Part shown: piece by piece, positions 23,293 to 36,135 of the stretch
How positions within the stretch are numbered: position 1 is the stretch's first letter
Layout of the letters: each line of letters opens with the position of its first letter
Program-made: the position numbers and the translations under genes
The notes under the pieces: model-generated
Told to the model about the DNA's origin: nothing
What the model saw: only the letters and a program-made list of their open reading frames with translations
Database searches by the model: none
Source: Epiperipatus broadwayi
Taxonomy: Eukaryota > Onychophora > Udeonychophora > Euonychophora > Peripatidae
Assembly (NCBI GenBank): GCA_028023455.1
Contig: JAQFVV010006245.1
Span: 7,997,123-8,061,122, forward strand
Length of the DNA: 64,000 bases
Direction of reading: 5' to 3'

Positions 23293-23353
23293 ACATAAAA
23301 TTGTTCCTAGGATAATTGATAAAAAATTTCTTGAAGCATTAGATGGACATTAA
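23293..23353 (+). CDS. SLC4A11: SLC4A11-like transporter, terminal coding exon
   Basis: After a T/C-rich tract and CAG, the exon begins with A, which completes the Arg codon split by the donor at 5017. It then encodes H-K-I-V and PRIIDKKFLEALDGH, followed by TAA at 23351-23353. The known SLC4A11 C-terminus has the pattern P-I-R-Y-I-L-L-P-R-I-I-E-x-K-Y-L-D-x-M-D, so position, phase and sequence all agree. The segment is the short cytoplasmic tail after the last membrane helix. At 61 bp it is too short to be found by length-based ORF calls. The 20-codon coding tail appears intact, so the gene is probably functional here despite the nearby LINE. Confidence 0.9.
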
Positions 23354-23560
23354 CTATGTAATTCTTCTTTGAATCAGGGTTTATTAAAAGTTAATATATA
23401 TATATGCAAATTACCCACAATATAAAAATTAGTTGAGGGTTGATTTTTTTTTCGCAATAATAATTTGATGGCAACAAAAATCTAGACAAGGCCATGGTGA
23501 TATCTTTTCATGCAAATCTGTGATGTCAATAAAGTTTACAACAAAGAGAAGAAAGAAATG
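23354..23560 (+). other. Putative 3' UTR of the SLC4A11-like gene
   Basis: AT-rich sequence after the stop, with a canonical AATAAA at 23528-23533. The transcript end is inferred only from this motif. Later AATAAA motifs (for example near 23663) are alternatives. Confidence 0.5.
23528..23533 (+). promoter_or_regulatory. Candidate polyadenylation signal
   Basis: AATAAA in GTCAATAAAGTTT, 175 bp after the stop codon of the SLC4A11-like gene. It is the first canonical signal after the stop that I see. Confidence 0.45.
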
Positions 23561-24790
23561 TAAAGGATTTTTTTTATAAGTTCGTTTCTTAGATTATATT
23601 AGATCTTTTTTTCCTAAGAACAATTCAGTAGGCCAGAATCATTAAATCTTGGGACAAATTTGATTGTTGTGAATAAACGCGGGAAAAAATGCTGAATGTT
23701 CAATGATTTTGTATTTTTCCATTTAAGTATTATTTTTACTTTTCAGATTACCTGTAATTTAGGAGTTTATTATTATTCTAATTTATGTGGATTATATTTG
23801 TAGATTAACAAATTATTAATGAAGCACAATATGAAAAGGAAAACTGTAAAATGAATTTGTAAATACAATATAAATAGATGTATATCCTAATGTATAAAAA
23901 ATATTTTTGTAATGGCTTTTAGAGAATATATAATTGTTATATACATAATGTTCTTTATCTGGAGTTACTTTTCTCTTCTGGAGAATTCTAAATATTTATT
24001 ATATGAAATGGTATTTAAGAATTTTAATAATAATAGATATTTTTTAAAATAATTATCTGCTGCTTGATATTAAACTGAGATTTTATATGTATATGTGAAT
24101 GTGTCAGCAGCAAATTCTTATAGACCAATCTACTGCAATATTTTGCAGTTATGGTAAAATTAAATTTTAAAAAAAAGAAATCAAAAAAACATTATGTGTA
24201 TATATAAGTTGACAAATATATATTAAATCTCTACTCAATTTAAATTGATTTTTATCAGGTTTCAGTTTTTAAAAAAGGAAACATGGCACACGATATTTAT
24301 CAGATTATCTGTAACTAAGATAAACCATTTGACATTTTTTGTTAATAAATGTATGTATAAAATTTTTGAAATGAAAATGTAGCCAAAACAAGCTTTCTTT
24401 GATTTAATTTTAATCTTAATATGATTGGAATAATAAAAAATATGTCTTGTCTTATACCTTTAAACAAAGAATACCGGTAATTGATTTGATTTTTCATATT
24501 ATAATAAACAATTTGGAAGATTAAAAGAAATCAATTTTTCTACAGTATCGGTTAATAAAGTATATATATATTGTAAAGAAGAAAAATATACCATCTTATA
24601 TTTATTTATTTCAATTCTAATTTCTTTATTTTTATTTTTTTGAGAATTTTCTATGTCAGTTTTTTTCTTTTTTCTTTTTAATTGTATATATATGCTATAT
24701 ATTTGTATATATGCACGTGAATTATCATGATTAATAATAAGTATTATAACTGAAATATACTTATGTCGTTATTTATTTTTTCACTTCATA
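23561..24790. other. AT-rich intergenic sequence, nothing recognised
   Basis: No gene or structured repeat supported. Confidence 0.45.
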
Positions 24791-24796
24791 ACATCG

Positions 24797-24870
24797 GCCG
24801 GGAGGCGAACCCACAACCGTTTGCAACCAACTACTTGCTTGCAAGGCGGTTGCGATGACCTCTCGGCTAA
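24797..24870 (-). repeat. tRNA-like sequence (SINE head or tRNA pseudogene)
   Basis: On the minus strand, TAGCCGAGAGGT (24858-24869) resembles an A box of the Leu/Ser type, and GGTTCGCCTCC (24801-24811) fits a B box. They are spaced as in a class II tRNA. GGG/CCC pairing closes the T arm. The acceptor halves do not pair, so a working tRNA is unlikely. A tRNA-derived SINE head or a pseudogene is more likely. Confidence 0.5.
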
Positions 24871-26156
24871 CTATTTTCACACTATTTTGAGTAATAATAT
24901 GTGAAAAAGAAAATGTGTTTCATATAAGATCATATATGGTCTATTAAATTTTTAAACTCCATCAATAGTTAGGAACATTTATTGGTAGTTATATGTGTAT
25001 ATATATAAATATGCATATGTACATCTATTCATATTGTTAGTCTCATGGTATCTCAAAATTTTATTCCACTGATATAGGATGTCTATATATATGCATGTTT
25101 TAAATATAGTATATGATTTATATGGCAATATAACACCAGCCCGTTGTTACTTCTAATAATATGATTGATATCAAAATCCAAATTTATATTTTACTAACGT
25201 ATTTTGAAAATTTTCATATTAATTATTAGTAAATTAAATAAAAATACCGTTTATTAATTACTCCCAGTATTAGAGTACAAAAGGCAAAAGAATTGCCATA
25301 TGTTTCATTCCACTTTTTTTTCTTGCCATGAAAATAATTGTGGTTAAATGGAAGTGTATAATTTTGTAATAAATTAATGATATGACTTATAATGTTTATA
25401 TATATATGATCAGTGGTAAACATGCAAGAGAAGAAATAGTGCTTTTTGAAGTAGCATTTTGTAAATTTAAATAATACTAATAAAAAGTCAAATAATGGAA
25501 AAAATATTATGAAACAAAATTTTATTTTAATAAACTATTATTTTGATAATTTTTTCTTCTTTTTGATGTTTCTATATATTATTAACTCTTACTATCTTTT
25601 ATACTTTTTTGAACATTGTGTTTGCATATTCTTTTAGCATTTTGCTTTTTTTTATAAGATCCCAACATTAATATTTCCAATAATTATATACAAACATATT
25701 TCATACATGTATGCATAGAATATATAAAAGAAATTTGACAGAATATTTAGTTATGTAATACCTCATCCTTTATGAAATCGCATTGCATATAGAATATCAC
25801 CTGCAATACATTCATGAGATCTTAATCTATTTGTATCTGTCAATTTATAAATATCTATGTCCATACATTTTACAATATTTACATTGTTTAAATTCAATAG
25901 TATTGTTGTTTTTAGTCGAAAATGTCCCACTGGTGGATAAATGCCTTTCCCAATGCATTCCATCACTTTTTATCTTTACATATGCTAGATCTAGATTATG
26001 TGAATGTAACAAAACTAATAAGTTCATCATACTATCTTTATTTCGTCTTTCTCTTTACATCAACTAATTATTTTCATTATATACTATCTCCCATGTTTAC
26101 TTGAATTTGAAATTTTAATTCATAGATATTCATTACAACTATTATTCTGTTTAAAT

Positions 26157-26219
<63 letters not shown>

Positions 26220-28325
26220 TTTTCATCAATGCATCCCTCATATCAATTCTGATAAAAACCAAAAGACTTGGATATATATATATACATACTTTTTATAAAA
26301 CCATGTTTAATAACTTCCAACACATATATTTTCATAATTATATATAGTATTCTGGATATAATTTATTTAAAATGATCAGTATAGTAAATCAGATTAATTG
26401 TTCAGGGATTAAGATAGTCCAAGTATTAATTTTAATCAATATCAACGTAAGAATTAAATTGTTGGTGACTTTTTTTTCACTAAACAATAAAAAAGCAGTA
26501 ATTGAGAATATGATATATAGTTTTCCACATGCATACACAATATTAACAGAATTTGATTAAAATGAAATAGATTTTTTAAGAAAAAAACCCTATGAAAATA
26601 AATTTTATAAGGGTGATCATTGTTTTATTATATGATCTCACTTGATCTTATGGTCTTTAGCATTTTCTTTGTATTAAGAATATTCAATATAATAATAAAT
26701 TCAAAATAATTCATTTGTAGTTAAATAGGATTGCTTAAGCTATTGGATATTCATGTATGTTAATATTCAGTTCAGACAATACTAATTTAAAAGTTTTTCA
26801 GATGAGTTAATAGCTTTAGCATTATAATGATTGCTGATAACTATTAAACTTATAACTTGAATAAATTAACCATTTGATTCTATATTCTCTAATTACAGAT
26901 TGTTATGATAAGGACTGTTGTGTAGGTAAGAGGTGCCTTTGTGCAAGTTAAATTTTGCACCCCCAGTACCATGAAATAAAATGTGTACATTTAAACAAAA
27001 AGAATCTATAAAATTTATTTAACTAAATATACAGAACAGCAGAACATTAAAAAATTATAATTATTTATACTTTTACGTTTGTATTTACATATTAACTCTC
27101 CTATTTTGACAGATGCAAAATAACTTCTAGAAATTTTTCTCTCTACATGGCAAATAACAATATGATTCCAAAAATTTGTGACTAGATTTGTCTTTAGAAA
27201 AATCCTTATTAACTATCTGACTAATAGAATTTTCAATTAATTTTTATGTTCATAAATTTTTGGCTAAATGCCTGGATCATTAACATTAAAACTCAATGTA
27301 AAATCAATATGTCTCTCAGAATTCACAACCTTCTTCAATTTCTGATGATGTAATCATATTTTCTGTTTTGAATTTTATGTTGTATCCTCAACTAGAGAGA
27401 TCAAAACAAATGAATATAAATTATTTGCACATAGAATAAAAAATATACACAAGACACAATAATCCAATAACAAGAGAAGTAATTTAACATTAGTTTAATG
27501 CAAACAATTAATTATATATATAATGAAATTAATATATATATATTTGGAATTGCATTTTTACACATAAGAAAAAGTTATATATCTACAAAAACTGACATAC
27601 TTTGTTGTATAACTTTTATAAAACTGATAATATATACATAATCTTATACATATATATATATATAACATATTTTTCTAATGTTTCGACTTGATTACACAAT
27701 TCCTCAACTGGGAGGAGGGAACAATATAAGATAAGAATGATCTGGAGATTCTATACAGTTCATTATTTATAGCCATGGGATGTTATTCTGAAATACATCT
27801 AATGGCAATCCTTTGCTGCTTTTCTTGTTCATATGTTTTGCCTCTGTCTGAATGACCTTGCAGCTATGTTCTCCATCACAAAAGAAAAATACAATTTCTT
27901 GTTTTTTCTATTTCTTACATATAGCATTGTCTCTATTATGTTTTCTAGAGTACAGTAGTTATAGCAAGGTTGATATAACTATATTTCATTAGCATTAATT
28001 AGGTCAACTCTAACTGGCATGTTAATTAGTTTGTTAAAAATATTTATTATTTGTTTCAAAAGCTATTAGTTACTTTTATATCTATCATGCATAACTTGCT
28101 TTCATTTTCTATTAATAAAATTAACTTCTCATATTCATTCAATAAGAAAATATATACACTACATCATGATTTAATTTTTTATATGCTATCTATTTAATCA
28201 TATAATACATACTATATATTATGCACATGCTATATAGTTCAGCATTTAAGGATTAAGAATTTACATTACATTTATTTAAGAGGAGAAATTTTAAATTCTC
28301 ATACTTCCATTGTTTATTTGAAATA
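24871..28325. other. AT-rich intergenic sequence with a (TA)n array
   Basis: No supported gene. It contains the (TA)n array at 26167-26217. A minus-strand reading near 25760-26030 has CKYCKMYGH and DGMHWERH pieces that may be a tiny retroelement fossil, but this is too weak to call. Confidence 0.4.
26167..26217. repeat. (TA)n microsatellite
   Basis: About 25 TA units preceded by TGTGTG. Confidence 0.95.
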
Positions 28326-28893
28326 TAGAGAGCATACCAATAGCTCAAACAAGTTCTTAATTAATAAGTGCGGTATGAGAAAATATTTAAAATCTCTATC
28401 CAGAACACTCCCATCTCCAGATCAACTGGTTTCAAGCTTATGGCTCACATCAGCGAAGAGCTAGAATATTTGAACACTAGATCTAAAATATCAACTCAAA
28501 ACCCAGCACTTATTTCATACATAATATTTAATAAGAAACTGAAATTTTCAGACATGAAGGCTTTGGCTATGCTGAGGCTATTAAAATATAGTAGATCAGA
28601 ATTTAGTTCATTCCCATTTAGCTATTTAAGTTAGATAGTTGGATTTAAAGACATTTTCATGTCCAAAAATTTCAGAGTTTCTACTTAAATATTATATATG
28701 AAATAAGTGCTGGGTTTGAGTTGATATTTTAGATCTAGTGTCCAAATATTCTAGCTCTCGACTGACATGAGCCATAAGTTCGAAACCAGTTGGTCTGGAG
28801 ATGGGAATGTTCTGGATAGAGATCTTAAATATTTGCTCATACCACATTTATTAATTAAGAGCTTGTTTGAGCTATTGGTATGCTCTCTATATT
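28326..28893. mobile_element. Long palindromic foldback element, about 570 bp
   Basis: Arms of about 232 bp (28326-28557) and 235 bp (28659-28893) are inverted copies with moderate divergence. They start ATATAGAGAGCATACC and end GGTATGCTCTCTATAT. A loop of about 100 bp separates them. This is a foldback/MITE-type non-autonomous element. Open frames in the arms are mirror artefacts. One arm resembles part of the composite repeat at 7740-7830. Confidence 0.82.
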
Positions 28894-29362
28894 GCATTTT
28901 TGTAAATACAAGCTTATAAAAGCAATGTCACATTATATATGACTTGCTGTTTTGATTATTATTGTTTATTTGATAAATTTTTAAAGACCATTAGCATGCC
29001 TTGCATTTTTTTTTTGTTTAATGATAGATTATGTTAGATAACTATAACAAAACTAAACAATTGGTTTATTCCATTAGGTAAGTTTTTTAGACATTTTCTC
29101 AGTAGAGCGATCATTTAAAAGATTTTTAAATAATATTGTATGATTGTTACAGATAACAGAATGACATTAAATAAGAATGTGATTATAATGAAATTTGTTA
29201 AGAATTAAATATTTTGGCAATAATATCTTTTAAAAAAAAATGTTTTTTTTATATTAATTTTGTTTCAATTTGATTTGAACCAAGTTATAACTAAAACAGG
29301 CCACAGGCTTGCAATTAAAACACAAATTTTTTAAAATATATTTGAGTAATAGGTACTTGGGT
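28894..29362. other. AT-rich sequence, nothing recognised
   Basis: No supported feature. Confidence 0.4.
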
Positions 29363-29532
29363 ATTATTCCTGAGACCTAGAAAAGATAGGATAACTTTTC
29401 AGATTTGTATCAATACACTGCTAACTTTTTAATGTTGTTACTTTGGTAACATCAAACATTAGAAAGTTAGCAATGCTTTGATAAGAATGTGAAAAGTCAT
29501 CCTATTTTTCCTTGGTTGCAGAAATAATACTC
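29363..29532. mobile_element. Short MITE-like hairpin element
   Basis: Terminal segments of about 44 bp are inverted copies: GTATTATTCCTGAGACC... on the left and ...GGTTGCAGAAATAATAC on the right. The core also folds (CTAACTTTTTAATG... with ...CATTAGAAAGTTAG). The right end is shared with the tandem repeat that follows and with a lone copy at about 30650-30695. Confidence 0.6.
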
Positions 29533-30287
29533 AATACAGTTTTACAAAGACAAAAAAAAATAAAAAATATTACATGAGATAAACCCATATTTATGAATTC
29601 TACACGGACACAAGCTAACTTTTGACACTTACTTAATTTGATTAATTTCAACAAAAAAAAATATGTGGTCGAGTTGCAGGAGGGATAAAAAAAACAACAT
29701 AAATATATATTTTTATAAAATTAAATATATTCTATGAAATATATACTTATGCAGACGATTCTTGCATACAAAATGGCGATGGTCATTAGCACCCCACTCC
29801 CACCGTTCTTCCTCCTCCGAAAAAGTTGTCGAACAAGTGATTGACCAGTACATGCTCTAAATGGAATATTGCCAGGCAATCTAATTTTTCGAATAAACAA
29901 ATAAGTCCTTCTATTTTTCCTTGGTTGCAGAAATAATACTCTATACAGTTTTACAAAATCAAAAAAATATTACATGAGATATACACGTACTTTTACAAAT
30001 TATACACAGACACAAACTAAGTTTTGATGCTTATTTAATTCGATCAATTTAAAAAAAAAAGAAATACGTGATCTGTAAAAAAAAAAGCCAATATAAATAT
30101 ATTTTTATAAAAGTAAAAAAGAAAAAAATATTCTATGAAATATACGCTTATGCAGACCATTCTTGCATACAAAATGGCCCTTGTCAGTAGTACCCTCCCA
30201 CCATCATTCCTCCTCCGAAAAATTTGTGGAACAAGTGATTGCCCAGTTTCTGCCAGGCAATCTAATTTTTGGAATAAACAAATAAAA
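29500..30287. repeat. Two-unit tandem duplication, unit about 409 bp
   Basis: Unit 1 (29500-29906) and unit 2 (29907-30287) both run from CTATTTTTCCTTGGTTGCAG to a GAATAAACAAATAA end. Both carry a GC-richer TTCTTGCATACAAAATGG...TTCCTCCTCCGAAAAA part. They differ by substitutions and small indels, so the duplication is not recent. Each unit starts with the terminal motif of the adjacent MITE. No coding potential is recognised. Confidence 0.7.
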
Positions 30288-30714
30288 AAGTTAACGTCTT
30301 CATTCAATTACAATTAAATAATAAACTTTTAATTTAAAGATTCAAAAACGCAGAAGTCAGTCAATAACCAAGTTGAAATTGGAAAAAAAAAAAAACACAG
30401 AAGTAAATAATAGAGTTGAAATTTAAAATGTTAAACCAAATTCACAATAATTACAAATGGTAAGTTTAAAATCTACAAACAACAAACTTTTGAATCAGAA
30501 AAAAAATACCAAAATGTTCAAAAAAGTGGTTGACATGTTTCAAAGCACGTTTTGTGCCCATTCAAAAACATGTTTTTTGATGAGGAAAAAACTGAAATCA
30601 CAAGGGTTTATTTAATGTTCGCAACATTATGCCTTTATCGCATATGTAAAAAGTCGTCCTATCTTTCCTAGATTGCAGAAATAATACTCATATTAGTCCA
30701 AATCCAAAAAAAAA
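30288..30714. other. AT-rich sequence with a lone repeat end
   Basis: It contains GTCCTATCTTTCCTAGATTGCAGAAATAATACTC near 30653-30690, a third relative of the MITE end at 29498. Nothing else is recognised. Confidence 0.4.
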
Positions 30715-32045
30715 AAAAAACAGATTAGTAAAGCATGTAAAAAGATATCAATATTAATATATATATATATATTTAAATGGCTTTATTGCTTGAGGTAAAA
30801 TTGGATTTAATCTAGAACCCCACTTTCCAGATCCTAACACATTACCATTATTCTAGATATCAGATTTAAAAAATATGATAGATAAACATTAACTATTTGC
30901 CATACAATTATTTGCTGACATATTGCAGAATTACTATATTGAGGTTAATAAATTATTAATAGTAATGTATTATTTTTTAATATAAAAATTAGGATATTTA
31001 AATAAAAATTATTTCCTTGAAAAAAATTGATTAATACAACAGCTTTAATAGCAATAAATATAACTTCTGAATAGTTCAGTATATTGGAAAAATAGCATTT
31101 AATTTTTTTTTTTATAATATGCAGTATATTTCAAGTAATCCTCACAAGACAAGTATATCAGTAATTATACCATCTATTATTTATATAAATTTGAAAGTTT
31201 AGTTTGTTACTTAATAAGTCAACAAACATTGATTAATCTTGTACAATTTTGATATCTTAATTTTCTTTCCCTTTTTTTGCACAATTACACAGGATATTGC
31301 CTGATGGTATTTAATTGTTTGAAAAAATTGGAAATGGTATTCCTAACTGTAAGCAAAACTGTGAATGCTTGCAGTGAACTCTAAGAAATTTTTCATTAAC
31401 AAAAAATATTTTTAAACACTAAAGCATTATGGATACTAAGAAGATTGGAGCAATATATGTGGAGTTATTAAATAACAAACACTCAAATTTATGTATATAA
31501 GACGAATACAAATATTTGAAGTATTATAAAATATATTGTAATAGACTGATTGTTAATTTATTACGCACACTTATTTTTCAACGTACACATCTGAGAAATT
31601 GATCATCTGCCCTAGTAATCAGCAACATGTGTTATATTATAATTCAAATATTTCAATATGGATTTACAGCCAACAACCTGGATAAATATTAAAGCTTTAA
31701 AACAAATAATTCAGGAAGATTTAAAGCAGGATCTATTGTGCATAAATTATTGATAATTATTTCCTTTATCCTTATATATTTAAATTTGAAAAGTTTGTTT
31801 GTTAAGCTATGGCTTTTTGCTTTATGGTACTTCTTAAAATTTTGATCATTTTTAATGCAAGCAAAGCTTGTAGTGACAAATATTATTTAAATAATATATA
31901 TTTTCAATCAGAATGTATTTTTAATAATGGAATGATTCAGAAATCTAAACATTTTCATTTACATATAAATTTTATTATCACTTGATGAGGTGTCTTTGTG
32001 CAGAGCACAACCTGTACACTCACATATAGCAGCCCTGATTATGGT
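30715..32045 (+). repeat. Dispersed repeat, copy 1
   Basis: This segment shares ordered blocks with 39185-40005 in the same orientation: an AAACATGTAAAAAGATAT-type start, TAGAACC...CCTAACAC, TTAGGATATTTAAATAAAAA, and an end with TTTGTG..CAGCACAACC. Divergence is high. No coding capacity is seen. Confidence 0.5.
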
Positions 32046-32498
32046 CATAGAGTATAGAAAGAATAACCTTAGTCACAAGAGTGTTATCTCTTAAAATTTA
32101 AAACAAATATCACATTGTCAAGCTTAATTTTTATATTCAGATATAATTTTTAGGAAGAATCTTTATCCATCACATTATTTTCTTGTATATAGACAGATCA
32201 TATTAGCTGGCAGTATTATCTGTGAAAACTGAAGAAAATCTCTTAATGACTATCAAGAAGCACATATATAAGAATATTATATATTTAATTATATAAGCAT
32301 ATTTTATCACTGGATGTTTTACTTTAGAATTGCTATAATTTTTCCCATGATTAACCAAAATCATTAATATATATCACAAAGTTTTTTGTCCTTATTAAAA
32401 AAAGATTCGTAATTATTAATTTCCGAGACAACTGGTTTACATATAGCTCTGTTATTTCTTTCTGACACTAAACTTTTACATATATTTTCTAATTTGAC

Positions 32499-32502
<4 letters not shown>

Positions 32503-32575
<73 letters not shown>
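32503..32575. repeat. (TA)n microsatellite
   Basis: About 36 TA units followed by ATGGGATGGGGAT. Confidence 0.95.
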
Positions 32576-32576
<1 letters not shown>

Positions 32577-34236
32577 GGGATGGGGATTATAGGGTGGCCA
32601 TCTCTGGGATAAACAAGGGTTGATGGCAAAACATCATTCACCCTAAGTAAATAAAATATGTATTAAAATGCATAAAAATGAATTATATTAAGGCCATAAA
32701 TAATAATATTAAAGTAAGATATATTAGGGAAAGAATGAGAATCACAAAATATATAACAAATATATAAAAGAGAGCATAAGATCCTTGAGAGCATAATAGG
32801 TCACTCTGAGAGATCAGTCCAGTTAACTCTTTAGATCAACAAAGTATTATTAACCACACATCACCAGCATTATCAATAAGTAAAGGAAGTATATGTAATA
32901 ATCATCAATCATCATGAATGATCAACAATCAAAGTAAATCAGCAGTCAATCTTGTGATTGGATTTAAAATGCATTTGCTGTAGACCATGCTAACTATTAA
33001 GTCTTTGTTAGCTTGGAGCAATTATTTAAACAATCTGGATGCATCAACTTAAGTGCTAGTCCATAGAATATATAATGATAAAAACAATAATGCTGGGATA
33101 TTAAAACATGCTGATCATCATCAATGCTCTGGCTACTTAGTACCATTAATGTACTGGCCAACTATAAACTTAATTTCTAAGAGATGAAATTAAAATAAAA
33201 TGTAGTGCATGGGCTTTATAGAGCATTCTCTTTGCATCAAACCAGGACAATGTCATAGTGGAATGCCCCTGTACTAAATATATATTCCATTTTATATATC
33301 GGACCATTATTCTTGAATCTAGCTCAGAGAACATAAGCTTTATAACTGTTACTGTGATCAAGAGATTATGCAAACATACAATATTTTAAACCATTTAGAA
33401 TTAAGTCACTCAAATAATTTCAACAATTGACTACAAGTTTATTAATAAGAATAAAAAAAATTGAACTTACGGTGTTTAGAATATGGCTATACTCCTATAA
33501 ACCTAATTTTGATTAATATACAAAATAAAAAATTATGACATTGTGATTACATGATTAATATACAAAATTCAAGTTATTATATTGATTTACTATACCTCTT
33601 AATGGGTTTACATAAAATGCATGTATGCATTTTATAATATACAATAAATATATTTCAGTTGACATTTAATAAAATTTTAAAAATGATTAAATTTTATGTA
33701 TGTGTTTACTTGACACTTATCAATACATATATGCACACAGACATGTGATAAAATTTCTAATCATGTTTGAGTTGCCATAAAATAAAAATCTTAAGTTATT
33801 ACTTTTAAATGGTATAAATACTGTATACTAGTTTTACAGCAAATGCACATACATATCATCTGTGTGGTATAATTTATTATTTAATATTGTCACAACTCTA
33901 TAAATGAAATTCATTTTTTTTATATTTGAATTTATCAAAATAAAATTATAAACATCTTTCATAATTAATTTCACTTTGAATATACATACATTTCACTACT
34001 TTAATAATAAAGACTTTTTTGTTTTCTTTTTAAAAAAAAGTCTTGACAGTTTTTAATCAGGTTACTCTTAACTGATTATAAAGGTATTTTAAAAAAACCA
34101 CACCCCAGCAAACCTCTTTTTTCTATTCTAAAAGATTTTGGAGTTTTAGAAGTGTCTATGAATCAATTATTTTATTCAAGCAAAAGTTACTTATCTTTTA
34201 AAATGTATATATTTTTAAATGACTTAAAATAATATT
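32576..34236. other. Unclassified sequence, slightly less AT-rich
   Basis: No gene recognised. Composition at 32580-33400 is more balanced than the surroundings, with ATCATCA-rich motifs, so an unidentified old repeat is likely. Confidence 0.35.
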
Positions 34237-34237
34237 G

Positions 34238-34321
<84 letters not shown>
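34237..34321. repeat. Compound (TC)n(TA)n microsatellite
   Basis: About eleven CT units change directly into more than thirty TA units. Confidence 0.95.
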
Positions 34322-34324
<3 letters not shown>

Positions 34325-36135
34325 CTTTCCATGTTTAAAGTGTATAAATTTCACTTATTCTCTTCAAAAAACAAATATGAAATCATCTATGAATTAAATC
34401 TTCATTTTTAATTGATTAACTTAAGTAAAATTATTTACTTGTATCTTAAAATTTCAGTTTAAAGAACTTATTTAAAATTTCTTTCTCATTATATATCATG
34501 CTACTCACCACATATTTATCTGTTTCTCTTCACATAGCTGAAATAGCATACATATAATTACTTCAGCAAGCTGAGATTCTTTTGGTGAGAGCCAGTTCAG
34601 GACACTCTAACCAAGAAAGGTATAGTCCAGATATTATCATCATCAGGAAAGTATAACTAGGTGAATGTTGGCATGCCATGATCTGGTACCACATAGACTT
34701 CAGGTAAGCAAACTGTTTTGTCCACATTTAAGAGTATAGATACAGAGCAGTGGGTCTTACTTCTAGGTGCATCTAAACTCCTGCATAGTGAACCAGCAGC
34801 AACTGCCTACTGTCTTAATTTAACTATTTCTGATCCATGGGAGTTATCTGTATAACTCTGGAAACCAACTCTGCTATTCTGCCAATTATTCTCAAAATAT
34901 TACGAGCTAAAACTAAAACTATTCTTTTCATCAATTCTTTTTATATTAGTCAGTTGAGGTGACAAAAACTAATTAAAACTGGTTTTAATTAAAACTGTTT
35001 CTCTTATCTTTCTTGATTGAAAAAGTTGATTCCAATTTGCTTTAATTCTTTGGAATTTTATCAAAGTATAATCTACAAAGTTTTCAAAATATATAGAATG
35101 TATAAAAGTATTACTTAAAATATTTTGAAGATAGATAATAGAAATTTATATGCGTGTTTTTAATTTCAAAATCAGAATTCAATAAAAATATTTGTTTAGA
35201 CCTTTTTAAATTGATTAATTTGTAAAATTTTATTTTAAATTCAAAATTATTTAATCTTTGATTATTATTTTGTTTCAGGAAATATAGAAATTATATAAAA
35301 CATTTTTGTCTGTGTTTATTTCTACTTTTCCTTTCAACTTTATATATATTAGTGCACATAGATTGTTATTGTGTGCTATGCAACAGAAATGTTACAATAT
35401 ATATATATATATATATATATCAGTGATGCACATATATATATATATATATATATATCAGTGATGCACATAGATAATGCTTGATAACAAAGTGCTACTCAGC
35501 TACCTACATTCAATTTTATTCTCAGTTGAATCCTTAAACACTGTTTTGGCATCATGAAAGAATACTAGGATGACTAATTATTCAATTGAAGATTATTTTG
35601 ATTTGAAAAAGAAACTTATCATAATGTACTACATAATTTATAAATTCAATGTGTAATCTGAAACATCATTGCTTTTTGTTGATAGGTTTTTTTTTGTCAA
35701 CTTTTAGTGTTATTTGTCTTTTCAATTTACTTTGTTTTGAAAAATGGGAGAAGGGTGTGTGGAAAAGAGAGGAAAATACAATAGTAAGTTTTCAATGTTT
35801 CTTTCAATTTCTTTAGTACCTGATATTGACTTACAGAATTAATTTATGCATAATTTCAAATAGACCTACCAGTGACTAAGAAGTGCATTTGTGCAAAATA
35901 AATTTTAGCCCCTTTCCCCATTCTACAAAATAAAATTTGTAAATTAAGACATTTTTTCCAGCACTTTCACAAGAAAAACTTAAAGATATAGCTTTAGAAA
36001 CATGTTCAGTAAATATCATACAAGTTTTATTAAAGTTTAGAAAAATAATTTTTGAAACAATAATTAAATAATATTGTAAAACAAAAATATTTATTTAATT
36101 AACCTATTCATTCAGTGTTTTGAGTGTTTTCTATA
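34322..36135. other. Unclassified AT-rich sequence
   Basis: No supported gene. At 35397-35470 a (TA)n plus TCAGTGATGCACATA unit is present twice in tandem. At 35880-35945 there is a TTTGTGCAAAATAAATTTT motif that also occurs near 26937, which suggests a dispersed repeat. Confidence 0.4.
35397..35470. repeat. Tandem (TA)n plus CAGTGATGCACAT units
   Basis: Two adjacent units each consist of about 12 TA repeats followed by TCAGTGATGCACATA. This looks like a small slippage duplication. Confidence 0.85.

Noticed and set aside
25763-26030. Minus-strand frames with CKYCKMYGH and DGMHWERH pieces
   Set aside because: They vaguely recall retroelement zinc-knuckle or integrase-tail motifs, but they are in different frames, short and without neighbours.
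27690-27960. Minus-strand open stretch of about 38 codons
   Set aside because: Possibly coding-like, but there is no domain and no splice structure, so I cannot support it.
28368-28634. 88-codon open frame
   Set aside because: It lies in one arm of a palindrome and runs into the loop. The mirror arm does not preserve it.
31285-31385. Pyrimidine tract plus CAG followed by about 30 open codons
   Set aside because: It resembles a splice acceptor and exon but matches no protein I recognise and has no clear donor.
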